A stretch of DNA of 64,000 nucleotides from NCBI GenBank assembly GCA_001799565.1, contig MGTS01000014.1:1-64000 (forward strand), written 5' to 3'. The first letter of the stretch is position 1; each line of letters starts with the position of its first letter. Origin of the DNA: Elusimicrobia bacterium GWA2_51_34 (GTDB lineage Bacteria; Elusimicrobiota; Elusimicrobia; Elusimicrobiales; UBA9959). The position numbers and the translations under genes were made by a program. Shown here piece by piece: positions 17,695-26,142 of this stretch. Under the pieces are notes generated by a model. That model was not told the DNA's origin. It saw only the letters and a program-made list of their open reading frames with translations, and made no database searches.

Positions 17695-17985
17695 TCATTT
17701 ATCCTCATCTTTGGGCGGGGTAAAACGGTATTCAAGTTCTCCAACCCGGGCCAACCCGAGCTCTTTTCTTGCCGTTTGCTCAATATAGGCTCCGTCCTTT
17801 GCGTTTTTCAGGTTTTTCACAAGCTTTATACGTTCCAATTTAAGCTCGCTCTGGCGGTGTTCAAGACGCCGGTATTCCAGATAATTTTTTACCAGGCTTC
17901 GGAGTCCGCGGCTGCTGAGCACGATCAGGATAATTACCGCGATGATAAGGTAGTTGAGTTTCTTTTTTAATAGATTGGTTTTCAT
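17695..17985 (-). CDS. ftsB: FtsB/DivIC-family cell-division protein
   Basis: A 96-residue single-pass membrane protein: a short basic N-terminus, a membrane segment (YLIIAVIILIVLS), a coiled coil (YRRLEHRQSELKLERIKLVKNL), then a short periplasmic part containing ARKELGLARVGELEYRF. This is the DivIC/FtsB layout; FtsB joins FtsL and FtsQ to activate septal wall synthesis. Location just downstream of enolase is the common eno-ftsB order, which supports the call. Confidence 0.9.
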   Translation of the reverse strand: MKTNLLKKKLNYLIIAVIILIVLSSRGLRSLVKNYLEYRRLEHRQSELKLERIKLVKNLKNAKDGAYIEQTARKELGLARVGELEYRFTPPKDEDK

Positions 17986-18020
17986 CGGCTTTGCGGGTCT
18001 GCTGAAAAAGTAAGCAGCCC

Positions 18021-18163
18021 CGTGATTACAGTGATGGCGGAACGATTACGGAGATAAAGAGGAAATTACTATGATAACGAACGATTACAGGGATAATGCT
18101 CCAAATAAAATCGTTGGAATCTCTCTTTAATCGCTGTAATCGGCTAACCGCCAGCGGTTAGCC
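18021..18163. repeat. Dyad element, family M (CGATTACAG words) plus palindrome
   Basis: Words GATTACAGTGA, GATTACGGAG and GATTACAGGGA on the left are answered by TCGTTGGAATC and TCGCTGTAATCGG on the right. The element ends with a 10-bp perfect palindrome GGCTAACCGC-CA-GCGGTTAGCC at 18142-18163, which touches the eno stop codon. A relative is at 22857-22945. Confidence 0.75.
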
Positions 18164-19446
18164 TATTTAAACCTGAATATCATGTCTTTGGCGTATTTTG
18201 CTTTTTTACCCAGTTCTTCCTCTATGCGAATAAGCTGGTTATATTTGCAATTGCGTTCCGAGCGGCAAGGGGCGCCTGTTTTAATGGCTCCCGCGTTAGT
18301 GGCTACCGCCAGGTCCGCTATAAAAGGGTCTTCAGTCTCACCCGAGCGGTGTGAAATTACCGTGGCGTAACCCGCTTTATGGGCCTGCTCAATAACGTGC
18401 ATGGTTTCGGTAAGCGAGCCTATCTGGTTTAATTTTATCAATATGGAGTTAGCAATGCTGTCTTCTATGCCTTTCTTCAGGCGCTCCGGGTTGGTGACAA
18501 AAATATCGTCGCCGATAATAAGCGTTTTTTTTGCCAGCAATTTTGAGAGGTATTCCCAGCCTTCCCAATCATCTTCGGCCAGCGGGTCCTCGTAGGAGAT
18601 AATTGGAAAGTTCTTTCTCCACTCCGTGTATTTAGCGGTCATCTCCTGATGGTTAAGGTTGGAGCCTTCAAAAACATAGCTGCTGTTCTGATAGAATTCA
18701 CTGGCGGCGGAATCAATGCCTATCTGCACTTCTTTGGTGGTGTGCCCCGCGCCCTTTATGGCTTCCACTATTGTTTCAAGCACCGACTCATGGGTGAATA
18801 TCCTGGGGGCAAAACCGCCTTCGTCTCCTACGGCCACGGTGTAGCCGCCCTTTGCAAGCAGAGCTTTAAGAGTGTGATAGATTTCCGAGGCCATCATTAT
18901 AGCTTGCGTGAAGCTCGCGGCGCCGGTAGGCACTATCATAAATTCCTGTACGCTGATGCCCGAGTCGGAGTGTTTCCCTCCGTTTATTATGTTAAGCATG
19001 GGTGTGGGCAGGATAAAGTTTTTTTCTTTCAGGCCGTAGGCTTTTCTTATATAAGCGTAAAGCGGGAGCTTCGCCGAGTCGGCGGCCGCGCGCGCGAGCG
19101 CCATGGAAACCGCGAGTATCGCGTTCGCCCCAAGTTTGGTTTTAGCCTGTGTATTATCAAGTTCAAGCATAAGGCCGTCTATTCTTTGCGGTTCGGCTTT
19201 TATGCCGGTTATATCGGGCGCTATCAGCTTATTTATGTTTTCCACCGCTTTTACCACGCCCTTTCCCATATAGCGTTTTCCGCCGTCGCGCATTTCAAGC
19301 GCTTCGTGGGAGCCGGTTGAGGCCCCGCTTGGCACCGCCGCCCGGCCAAAAGCGCCGTTTGAAAGATAAATATCAGCTTCCACCGTGGGGAAACCTCTTG
19401 AGTCAAGTATTTCCCTGGCTATGACCTTTTTTATTTTAGCGTCCAT
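18163..19446 (-). CDS. eno: Enolase
   Basis: Interconverts 2-phosphoglycerate and phosphoenolpyruvate in glycolysis; also a degradosome member in some bacteria. The 427-residue protein is full length. It has REILDSRGFPTVEADI at the N-terminus, GASTGSHEALEMRD, the metal-binding and catalytic segments VGDEGGFAP, SYEDPLAEDDWEGW and VTNPERLKKGI, and the signature ILIKLNQIGSLTET / SHRSGETEDPFIADLAV. GAGGAG lies eight bases before ATG. Downstream is ftsB after a family M repeat. Confidence 0.98.
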   Translation of the reverse strand: MDAKIKKVIAREILDSRGFPTVEADIYLSNGAFGRAAVPSGASTGSHEALEMRDGGKRYMGKGVVKAVENINKLIAPDITGIKAEPQRIDGLMLELDNTQAKTKLGANAILAVSMALARAAADSAKLPLYAYIRKAYGLKEKNFILPTPMLNIINGGKHSDSGISVQEFMIVPTGAASFTQAIMMASEIYHTLKALLAKGGYTVAVGDEGGFAPRIFTHESVLETIVEAIKGAGHTTKEVQIGIDSAASEFYQNSSYVFEGSNLNHQEMTAKYTEWRKNFPIISYEDPLAEDDWEGWEYLSKLLAKKTLIIGDDIFVTNPERLKKGIEDSIANSILIKLNQIGSLTETMHVIEQAHKAGYATVISHRSGETEDPFIADLAVATNAGAIKTGAPCRSERNCKYNQLIRIEEELGKKAKYAKDMIFRFK

Positions 19447-19465
19447 TAACTGTTCTCCTCGTTAA

Positions 19466-19612
19466 CATAAGTCTCAGAGTCTTAGGGTCTTGAGAGTCTT
19501 TTTCTGCCGACTCCCGACTCAGTCGCGGACAGTCCGCCTAATGCGGGGCAGGCCAGCGTCACTAAAACTCCTGACTCCCGGACTCTCCGACTTTCAACTT
19601 TCAAAATTTCCC
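19466..19612. repeat. Dyad element, family G (GACTC/GAGTC words)
   Basis: CTCAGAGTCTTAGGGTCTTGAGAGTC on one side, and CGACTCCCGACTC, CTGACTCCCGGACTCTCCGACT on the other, with AGTCCGCCTAATGCGG embedded. It occupies the phosphohexomutase-enolase gap and overlaps the end of the mutase gene. Confidence 0.7.
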
Positions 19613-21097
19613 GCTTATTATTTTTCTACCGGCTTCAAGCAGGGTCTCCATTTTCATTTTGGTAGGGGCCTCTGCGTAAACACGCACAAGTGGCTCCGTG
19701 CCGGACGGCCGAAGCCCCAGCCAGCTGCCATCCTTTAAAATGAACTTGAAGCCGTCGGTGTGGTCTATGCGCCAGACCGAGCCGCCGGCAAGCGAGAGCG
19801 GCGGGTTGGCTTTAAGTTTTTCCAGCAGGCTTTCCATATGAAATCCCGCGCCCAGGCGCAGGTTCACTCTGGAGTTAACTAAAGGCCCCATCTTCTTGTT
19901 CAGGTCGGCCAGAATGCGCTTTATGGATTTGCCTTCCCAAGCCACCATTTCCGCTATAAGCAGGCAGGCAAGCAGGCCGTCTTTTTCCGGCACATGGTTC
20001 ATTATTGAAAGCCCGCCGGATTCCTCTCCGCCTATCAGATACTGGCCGGTGCGAAGAAGATTGCCTATGTATTTGAAGCCTACGGCTGTTTCCCGGACCT
20101 CCAGGTTATAATATTTGGCAATGGAGTCCACGAAATGAGAGGTCATTACCGAACGGGCCACTTTGCCTTTAAGGCCGCGGTTTTTTACCAGATGTTCAAG
20201 GGCGAGGCCCAGCACAAGGTTCGGTGATATCCAGGTGCCGTCGGAGTCAATAATACCGAAGCGGTCGGCGTCGCCGTCGCAGGCAAGGCCCAGGTGGCAT
20301 TTGTTCTTTACCACGGAGGCGCTTAAGGCGGAAAGATTTCCAGCTTCAGTGTCGGGAGAATGCCCGCCAAAAAACACATCGCGCTCCTCCCTGAGCCCGA
20401 TAGTTTTAGCGCCCAGCTTTTCAAGCGCCGGGCGAAGGTAGGTCCTGGCGGCGCCGTTAACGGAATCCACTGCCACTTTCAGGCCAGCTTTTTTTATAGC
20501 CTTGTCGTCTAAAAGAGAGTAAAGCTGTTTGAAATAAGCGGCGTGGAAGTCTTCCTGTTTTATTATGCCGGCGGTAAGTCCCCGTTCAAAGGGCATGTGC
20601 TTTTCCACTTCCGTCAGTGTCAGGGAGCTTATTCTGGCTTCCAGGTCATTGGTTACTTCAGGGGTGGCCGGTCCGCCCCAGTAGGGAGTCCACTTAAAAC
20701 CGTTGTAATACGCGGGATTGTGGCTCGCGGTTATCATCACACCGCCCACGGCCTTCGTTTTAATCACAAGCCAGGCTACCGCCGGGGTGGGGGCGTCTAT
20801 GTCGGAAATTATCGCGCTTATGTTTTCAGCGGCGAAAACTTCCGCCGTAATTTTAGCGAAATCCTCGGAGAGATACCTGGTGTCGTACCCAATAATTATA
20901 TGCGGGGTTTTCGGTTCCGGTCCCGCGGATCTTTTGAGGTTCAGCAGGTATTCTTCGCCCCTGAAACCATATTCCATATTTTCTTTGATGTGCCCTGCCA
21001 CGGAGTGGGCGACCCTGCGTAAATTCTGTACATTGAATTCATCGGCGATAATGGCCCTCCAGCCTGAAGTGCCGAATTTGATATTTGTGTTTGCCAT
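19601..21097 (-). CDS. Phosphoglucomutase/phosphomannomutase family protein
   Basis: An alpha-D-phosphohexomutase moving phosphate between C1 and C6 of a hexose. All four family landmarks are present: N-terminal FGTSGWRA, the phosphoserine loop MITASHNPAYYNGFKW, the Mg loop CDGDADRFGIID, and the sugar/phosphate loops GGEESGGLS and LRPSGTEPLVRVYAEA. Length 498 fits bacterial PGM/PMM. Glucose or mannose specificity cannot be told. Adjacent to enolase, and the window also has a glucan branching enzyme, so a role in glycogen or envelope sugar supply is reasonable. Confidence 0.93.
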   Translation of the reverse strand: MANTNIKFGTSGWRAIIADEFNVQNLRRVAHSVAGHIKENMEYGFRGEEYLLNLKRSAGPEPKTPHIIIGYDTRYLSEDFAKITAEVFAAENISAIISDIDAPTPAVAWLVIKTKAVGGVMITASHNPAYYNGFKWTPYWGGPATPEVTNDLEARISSLTLTEVEKHMPFERGLTAGIIKQEDFHAAYFKQLYSLLDDKAIKKAGLKVAVDSVNGAARTYLRPALEKLGAKTIGLREERDVFFGGHSPDTEAGNLSALSASVVKNKCHLGLACDGDADRFGIIDSDGTWISPNLVLGLALEHLVKNRGLKGKVARSVMTSHFVDSIAKYYNLEVRETAVGFKYIGNLLRTGQYLIGGEESGGLSIMNHVPEKDGLLACLLIAEMVAWEGKSIKRILADLNKKMGPLVNSRVNLRLGAGFHMESLLEKLKANPPLSLAGGSVWRIDHTDGFKFILKDGSWLGLRPSGTEPLVRVYAEAPTKMKMETLLEAGRKIISGKF

Positions 21098-21161
21098 AGC
21101 ATGAAATATAGCAAAAAAGGCCTCTCAAAGCAAAAAAGTCGCAAACAAGCCCTGCGGCCGC

Positions 21162-21177
21162 GTTATTTTGTAAAATA
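21162..21177. promoter_or_regulatory. AT-rich palindrome in divergent promoter region
   Basis: TTATTTT-GT-AAAATAA lies between the divergent mutase (-) and NYN (+) genes. It may be part of overlapping promoters or an operator; no clear -35/-10 pair is assigned. Confidence 0.35.
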
Positions 21178-21284
21178 AAATATTGTAAAGCAGGAGAGAC
21201 CGCGGCACTTTTACTTTTTGCGGTTATCGGCCCTCCGGCGGCGTTTCAACTTGCCGAAGCAGGCATATGCGGGAAGGAAAAACA

Positions 21285-21713
21285 GTGAAAAAGATTTCTT
21301 CAAAACCTACGGTCTATCTTATAGACGGCTCAAACTTTTCGCGGAGTTTATGGTCCGGAGCGAAAGGTCAAAGATCGGACGCGATTGAAACCGAATTCCT
21401 TCAATGGCTTGGTGAAGCCGCGCGCACCCAGGCCTTGGTAACATCCAGTTTCAGAGTGGTTTTTGACGGTGGATTCAGGCCCGTGGGTATCTATGCGGGG
21501 CTGTCTACTACTGTTTATTTTTCAGACGATGAAAAAGCGGACGATATCCTGCTTGAGCGGGCCTGTTTCATGAGCAGTGAGGGCACAAGAGCCGTTATTG
21601 TAACCTCTGACAGTGGCATCAGGGAGAAAGCGGCCGCGGATGGCATCAAAAGCCTGCCCTGCGGCGCTTTTTTCCGTTTCTGCGAAGATGAATTAAAGAA
21701 GGACGCCCGGTAA
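21285..21713 (+). CDS. NYN-domain (YacP-like) nuclease-fold protein
   Basis: A ~142-residue PIN-like NYN domain protein. YLIDGSNFSRSLW holds the first acidic residue; FRVVFDGGF, DDEKADDILLERA and VIVTSDSGIREKAAADG supply the others, as in YacP/Rae1-type ribonucleases. I prefer the GTG at 21285, with GGAAGGA seven bases upstream, over the ATG at 21267. Target RNA is unknown. It is monocistronic, followed by a family J repeat and tRNA-Leu. Confidence 0.82.
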   Translation: MKKISSKPTVYLIDGSNFSRSLWSGAKGQRSDAIETEFLQWLGEAARTQALVTSSFRVVFDGGFRPVGIYAGLSTTVYFSDDEKADDILLERACFMSSEGTRAVIVTSDSGIREKAAADGIKSLPCGAFFRFCEDELKKDAR

Positions 21714-21727
21714 ACGCAAAAAGAAGA

Positions 21728-21790
21728 GTAGAGGGGAGAGGGTAGGGGGTGCAGAAATAAGGAACTCTTTCCCCCAAACCCTCTACCCTG
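21728..21790. repeat. Dyad element, family J, copy 1
   Basis: Arms built on AGAGGGTAGGG / CCCTCTACCCTG. The loop TGCAGAAATAAGGAACTC matches that of copy 2 at 23766-23827 (TGCAGAAATAATAAACTC). Confidence 0.9.
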
Positions 21791-21922
21791 TTTTTAGCGT
21801 CCGTAAAGCAGGCTGGAAAAATGGTAAAATTGGTTTTGTTTTTCAGCCCATCTCTGCGTATTTTGTGTCCGAACTGCCATAGCCTAAAGCCTACGCACAG
21901 AGGGCGCAACAGCGGAAAAAAA

Positions 21923-22007
21923 GCCCGGGTGCTGTAACTGGTAGCCAGAGCTGACTTAAAATCAGCTGGAGGTCTCCTCCGTGCGGGTTCGAGTCCCGCC
22001 CCGGGCA
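21923..22007 (+). tRNA. tRNA-Leu (anticodon UAA)
   Basis: Acceptor stem GCCCGGG/CCCGGGC, anticodon stem GCTGA/TCAGC around the loop CTTAAAA with anticodon TAA, long class II variable arm GGAGGtctCCTCC, T-arm GCGGGTTCGAGTCCCGC. The 3' CCA is not encoded. Confidence 0.97.
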
Positions 22008-22115
22008 CATTTTGATGTTGTAAAGAGGGGCGGGTGAGCCCCCGCCTTCTGTAAGGGTTCGGGCCGACTGAGCATTCAAAGGTTTGCTACGGAGGCAATT
22101 CAACGCTGTTAACAG

Positions 22116-22130
22116 GTCCCGCCCCGGGCA
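22116..22130 (+). repeat. Partial duplicate of tRNA-Leu 3' end
   Basis: GTCCCGCCCCGGGCA repeats the last 15 bases of the tRNA gene about 124 bp downstream. This is what an old integration or a failed duplication at a tRNA 3' end would leave. Confidence 0.75.
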
Positions 22131-22203
22131 TAAAGTTTCTAAGGAGATTTTAGAAGAAAATGCGAAGTGTAAAGTGAAAAATGCAAAATTAGGAGAAAGT
22201 GAT

Positions 22204-22830
22204 ATGGGATTTTCACCTGAAGGCGTCAAATTGATAATAACCGGCATAGTCTTGGCGGCAGCCGGGGGAGTGGTTTCAGCCTGGTTTAAGTGGGTAGGCG
22301 TGCCGGTCCTCTTGTTAGGGGTTGTTTTTTCGGCCTTCTCCGCTTATTTTTTCCGGGACCCGGAGCGCAACAGGGTTTTCGCGCCGGGGGAAATAGCCTG
22401 TCCGGCTGACGGCACTGTAATGAGCGTGGGCGCGGAAGAAAACCCGGAGATAACGGTGGTGCGTATTTTCCTTTCCATCTTTAATGTGCATATACAACGC
22501 GCTCCCGCGGACGCCAAAGTGGAAAACGTGAAATATTCAAAGGGAAGTTTTGCCATCGCCTATAAACCTGAAGCCGCTAAAAATGAACGCAACCTTATCT
22601 CGTTTGCCGACGCCTCAGGCCGTAAATTCGCCGTGGAGCAATTAACCGGTTCCATAGCCCGCAGAATAGCCTGTTACGTAAGCCCGGGACAGGACGTTAA
22701 AACTTCGCAGAAAATAGGCATGATTTATTTCGGGTCCCAGGTTGCCGTTTATCTTCCGGGCAGTGCCCGTGTAATTGTTAAACCCGGAGATAAAGTTGCC
22801 GGCGGCGAAACTATACTTGGGCGCTGGTAA
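22204..22830 (+). CDS. psd: Phosphatidylserine decarboxylase (short, archaeal-type)
   Basis: Makes phosphatidylethanolamine from phosphatidylserine. It is a pyruvoyl enzyme made by self-cleavage. The 208-residue form has two N-terminal membrane segments (VKLIITGIVLAAAGGVVSAWF), FRDPERN, PADGTVMSVG, IFNVHIQRAP with the catalytic histidine, and the cleavage-site region MIYFGSQVAVYLP, where the GS bond becomes pyruvate. AGGAG precedes ATG 22204. The preceding enzyme of the pathway, pssA, follows after a family M repeat. Confidence 0.94.
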   Translation: MGFSPEGVKLIITGIVLAAAGGVVSAWFKWVGVPVLLLGVVFSAFSAYFFRDPERNRVFAPGEIACPADGTVMSVGAEENPEITVVRIFLSIFNVHIQRAPADAKVENVKYSKGSFAIAYKPEAAKNERNLISFADASGRKFAVEQLTGSIARRIACYVSPGQDVKTSQKIGMIYFGSQVAVYLPGSARVIVKPGDKVAGGETILGRW

Positions 22831-22856
22831 GGTTCCTGCTAAAAAGCAGGAACCAT

Positions 22857-22945
22857 GATTCCCCTGATTAAAGAGGATTGCACGGATTAGTGACAATCGG
22901 TGTAATCCATACCTAATCGGTGTAATCAATAAACCTTGGTAATTA
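22857..22945. repeat. Dyad/tandem element, family M, copy 2
   Basis: Words GATTAAAGAGGATTGC, CGGATTAGTGAC, ATCGGTGTAATCC, CTAATCGGTGTAATC resemble the copy at 18021-18163. It lies between psd and pssA. Confidence 0.65.
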
Positions 22946-22955
22946 GGACTTTAAT

Positions 22956-23774
22956 ATGGAAGAAAATAACGGAATTCATAACCCGCTTGGAACAAGCGGC
23001 CTGGCAAGAATAAAAAAAACAGGGGCTGTGGTTTTGCCGTCACTATTTACTATTGCCAACATGGCCGCCGGTTTCTTTTCAATAATAGCGGCCTCGAACG
23101 GCAATTATGTATTGGCGGCCTGGCTTATAATATTTTCCTATTTTATGGATATGCTGGATGGGCGCATCGCGCGTCTTGTGCATGGTGAAAGCTCATTTGG
23201 AGTGGAGATAGATTCCCTTTCCGACTGGATTTCATTCGGCATCGCTCCGGCGTATCTTATTTACAATTTTGTGTTGAAAGATTACGGGGTCTGGGCGTAT
23301 CCGGTGGCGTTTTTATATGTGCTTTGCGGGGCTTTGCGGCTTGCCCGTTATAATATCAAATCGCATTTTGGCGGCAGTTCGAAACAGTATTTCCAGGGTC
23401 TGCCCATACCGGCGGCCGCGGGGATATTGGTTTCTTTCGTGCTTGCCTACAGCATGCTTGAGGCCGGAGGCGGGGTGCGCAGTATAAAGCTGGTTATGAA
23501 CCAGATGCCGTTCATTTACGGGGTGATCCCTTTTATTATGATCGCGCTAGCGCTTTTGATGATTTCATCAGTGCCTTACGCGGCTTTCAAGCAGGGTAAT
23601 TTGTTCAGGCCTAACTCCGTAAAGGGGATGCTTTCAATACTGGCCGTGCTTGCGCTTATTGCGGTTTACCCGCAAGACGCGTTGTTCATGTTTTTCTCCA
23701 TTTACGCGCTTTCAGGCATGATAGCGGGCATTTACAGGGCTTTCAAACCCGGGGAAGGGGGAAAAGCAGGGTAG
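22956..23774 (+). CDS. pssA: CDP-diacylglycerol-serine O-phosphatidyltransferase
   Basis: An inner-membrane CDP-alcohol phosphotransferase joining CDP-diacylglycerol and serine. The catalytic pattern DGRIARLVHGESSFGVEIDSLSD gives the D-G-x2-A-R-x8-G-x3-D-x3-D motif. Eight or so hydrophobic segments; length 272. The psd-pssA pair gives a complete route to phosphatidylethanolamine. Its last residues and stop codon (GGAAAAGCAGGGTAG) lie within a family J dyad repeat, so the repeat sets the C-terminus. Confidence 0.95.
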   Translation: MEENNGIHNPLGTSGLARIKKTGAVVLPSLFTIANMAAGFFSIIAASNGNYVLAAWLIIFSYFMDMLDGRIARLVHGESSFGVEIDSLSDWISFGIAPAYLIYNFVLKDYGVWAYPVAFLYVLCGALRLARYNIKSHFGGSSKQYFQGLPIPAAAGILVSFVLAYSMLEAGGGVRSIKLVMNQMPFIYGVIPFIMIALALLMISSVPYAAFKQGNLFRPNSVKGMLSILAVLALIAVYPQDALFMFFSIYALSGMIAGIYRAFKPGEGGKAG

Positions 23775-23827
23775 AGGGTAGAGTTGCAGAAATAATAAAC
23801 TCCTTCTAAAAACCCTATACCCTGCTG
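23766..23827. repeat. Dyad element, family J, copy 2
   Basis: AGCAGGGTAGAGGGTAG and CCCTATACCCTGCTG, with the loop shared with copy 1. It overlaps the pssA stop codon. Confidence 0.9.
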
Positions 23828-23830
23828 TTT

Positions 23831-24481
23831 TCAGCGGAGTGAAATTAAAAACGCCTCATCCGCCTTATGCGGCCGGGCGTTTTTAATTTTTTGTTTTTTT
23901 ATTTTCGCGCCTTTTATGCCTGTGTTAAGCGTGTCTTGCGCCCCTGCGCCGTAAACGGCCGCGGCCCAGAACGGCGTGCCGTCCTGGCCGTGAAAGGGGA
24001 GACGCCATAAATAAATTTCAAATTTATTTCCCGTAGCGCCGCAAAAAGAGATGTCCTGCGATTTTTTGGCAAGCAGCCAGCTTTTGGCCGGGAAAAAACG
24101 CGAAGGATTTTGACCCGAATAAATATTTTTAAGGGCCTGTCCCGCGGATTTAACCAGGCTTGTTTCGCATTCAGCCCAACCGCTGCGAGCGGCAAAAGAG
24201 CGCGCGGCGGAAAGCCGGGCGGAAAAAAACAAGTTCACCGGTATTTTTTCTTTGGCGGAGGTGGAAAAGGCGAATTCGGGCGCTGAATCCGCAATCTCAC
24301 TGGCGGAGGAAATAACTTTTTCGCCGGTTAGAGAGGCGATCTCTTTTGGCGCTTCCCACAGGAGCCAGCCGGCTTCCACCTGCGTGAGGGTAAAGATTCC
24401 GGTAATCAGCACACAACAACCGGTAAACAGTAATCGGTGACCAGTAACCAGTAACGGTTTTGTTAAAACTTTTAAAAACAT
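23831..24481 (-). CDS. Exported hypothetical protein with repeat-coded N-terminus
   Basis: A 216-residue protein I do not recognise. The N-terminus (FLKVLTKPLLVTGHRLLFTGCCVLITGIFTLTQVEA) would serve as a signal peptide or anchor, and KPLLVTGHRLLFTG is encoded by a family E dyad repeat. The middle has an Ala/Ser-rich helix-prone stretch and then a Trp/Phe-containing region (FEIYLWRLPFHGQDGTPFWAAAVYGAG). The last residues are encoded by a terminator hairpin. Same strand as metG and immediately downstream of it. It may be a real small periplasmic protein; the ends are uncertain. Confidence 0.55.
   Translation of the reverse strand: MFLKVLTKPLLVTGHRLLFTGCCVLITGIFTLTQVEAGWLLWEAPKEIASLTGEKVISSASEIADSAPEFAFSTSAKEKIPVNLFFSARLSAARSFAARSGWAECETSLVKSAGQALKNIYSGQNPSRFFPAKSWLLAKKSQDISFCGATGNKFEIYLWRLPFHGQDGTPFWAAAVYGAGAQDTLNTGIKGAKIKKQKIKNARPHKADEAFLISLR
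23842..23889. terminator. Bidirectional terminator
   Basis: AAATTAAAAACGCC and GGCGTTTTTAATTT enclose an inner CCGC/GCGG stem, with T-runs on both strands, between the converging pssA and the hypothetical gene. The hypothetical protein's last ~20 residues read through it. Confidence 0.88.
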
Positions 24482-24540
24482 TAATAAATCTCTTTTTTAT
24501 TTACTGACTTACCGGTTACCGATTACTGGTTACTGTTTTC
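24395..24540. repeat. Dyad element, family E (GGTAACCAGTAA words), copy 1
   Basis: CGGTAAACAGTAATCGGTGACCAGTAACC on the left and CCGGTTACCGATTACTGGTTACTG on the right. It spans the start of the hypothetical gene and the stop of metG. Copies of the same words occur at 41662-41760 and 44590-44645. Confidence 0.85.
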
Positions 24541-26008
24541 TAGGGAACAGTGCCGGTATTTTCTGCGGTTCCTCTCCTGCGGTGTTCTCAAGGCCCGCGG
24601 CCAGCTGCATCTGCATTTTAGCGGAGGTATCCGGCATAAAAGGGTAAACCCAGCCGGCTATAAGGCGCAGGCTCCATACCAGGTCGTGAAGGAGCGGCTT
24701 TAAGGCCTGCGGATTTTTCTTTGCCATCTCCCAGGGCTTTTCCATGTCAATTTTTTTGTTTAATACTGAAACCGCCTGCCAGATAATATCCAGGGCTTCG
24801 CCAAACTGCAATTGTTCCAGTTTCTTGTCTATCTCCGCTGTGCGGGTAGAAAATTCTGTGAAAAGCGCCCCGTCTTCCGGTTTGCCGGGAAGGCGGCACT
24901 CCAGGTATTTATTCACCATATTCAGCGCCCGTGAAAAAAGATTTCCGAAGTCGTTGGCGAGATCCGCGTTATAGCGCCGCTTAAAAGAGTCATGAGAAAA
25001 ATCTCCGTCAGCCCCGAAGGGCACTTCCCTGAAAATAAAATAGCGGAAGGCGTCCAGACCGTATTCCCGCACGATGTCTTCCGGGTTTATAAAGTTGCCC
25101 TTTGACTTTGACATCTTTTCGCCGTTCACAGTCCACCAGCCGTGGGCATAAACCTTTTTGGGCAGTTCAAGGCCGAGAGCCATAAGCATGGCGGGCCAGA
25201 TCACGGCGTGAAAGCGGAAAATTTCCTTGCCCACCAGGTGCACATCCGCCGGCCACTTTTCCGTGAAAACGGGGTCGGGGCTTTGGGGGTGATACCCGGC
25301 GCCGGTGGCGTAGTTCAAAAGGGCGTCAAACCACACATAAACCGTGTGTTTGGGGTTTGAGAGTACTTTCACTCCCCAGGTTACCCTGGTCCGTGAAACC
25401 GAAATGTCTTTCAGCCCCGAGTTAGCGAAATTTATTATTTCCAGCGCTCTGTGTTTTGGGGCCAGAAAATCCGGGTTTTTGGCGTAATGTTCAAGCAGCG
25501 GGTTCTGGTATTTTGAAAGTTTGAAAAAATAAGTATCTTCGCTTATCCGCTCCGGCGGTTTGCCGTGCACGGGGCAATTGCCGCCCTCAAGTTCGCTCTC
25601 GTCAATAAAATTTTCGCAGGAGCGGCAGTAAAGTCCGCTGTAAGTGCCGGGGTAGATGTCGCCCGTTTCAAGCAGGCGCTCAAAAGCGGCCTGCACTCTG
25701 CGCTCGTGGTCCTGGTCCGTGGTGCGGATAAAATAATCGTAGCTGATGTTAAGGGTTTTCCAGAGGTTCCTGAAATCGGCTGAAATCTCTCGGCACCAGG
25801 TTTTAGGTTCAATATTTTTCTCATGGGCTAATTTCTCAATATTGGAGCCGTGCTCGTCGGTGCCTGTCTGAAAATAAACATCTCTTCCCGCGGCGCGCAA
25901 ATGCCGGGCCAGCACGTCGGCCGCAAGCGTGGTGTAAGCATGGCCCACATGCGGTTTGTCGTTTGCATAGTAAATCGGGGTCGTTATATAAAAATATTTC
26001 TTGCTCAT
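24530..26008 (-). CDS. metG: Methionyl-tRNA synthetase
   Basis: Charges tRNA-Met. Class I synthetase of 492 residues without the C-terminal dimerisation domain. It shows YYANDKPHVGHAYTT (HIGH), a knuckle CRSCENFID..GNCPVHG, WFDALLNYATG, KMSKSKGN (KMSKS) and the helical anticodon domain. The knuckle's second half is C-x2-H rather than the more common C-x2-C. Start 26008 (ATG) has GGAGG seven bases upstream. Its last residues abut a family E repeat, and a family F repeat lies upstream. Confidence 0.96.
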   Translation of the reverse strand: MSKKYFYITTPIYYANDKPHVGHAYTTLAADVLARHLRAAGRDVYFQTGTDEHGSNIEKLAHEKNIEPKTWCREISADFRNLWKTLNISYDYFIRTTDQDHERRVQAAFERLLETGDIYPGTYSGLYCRSCENFIDESELEGGNCPVHGKPPERISEDTYFFKLSKYQNPLLEHYAKNPDFLAPKHRALEIINFANSGLKDISVSRTRVTWGVKVLSNPKHTVYVWFDALLNYATGAGYHPQSPDPVFTEKWPADVHLVGKEIFRFHAVIWPAMLMALGLELPKKVYAHGWWTVNGEKMSKSKGNFINPEDIVREYGLDAFRYFIFREVPFGADGDFSHDSFKRRYNADLANDFGNLFSRALNMVNKYLECRLPGKPEDGALFTEFSTRTAEIDKKLEQLQFGEALDIIWQAVSVLNKKIDMEKPWEMAKKNPQALKPLLHDLVWSLRLIAGWVYPFMPDTSAKMQMQLAAGLENTAGEEPQKIPALFPRKQ

Positions 26009-26030
26009 GATCAAACCTCCGGCTCTTATT

Positions 26031-26142
26031 TGCTAGTAGGCTGGTAAGCTAGTATGCTTGTATGCGGGGAGACAGATGGACAGCTTGGCTGCCAGGAGGA
26101 TATAGCCTACCAGCCTACTGGCCTACCAGCCTACTAGCCTTT
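26031..26142. repeat. Dyad element, family F (GGCTGGTAAGC words), copy 1
   Basis: Left TAGTAGGCTGGTAAGCTAG, right CCTACCAGCCTACTGGCC and CCTACTAGCC. The right arm overlaps holB and encodes its C-terminal KASRLVGQ and stop. Relatives: 38850-38932 and 63058-63175. Confidence 0.9.
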
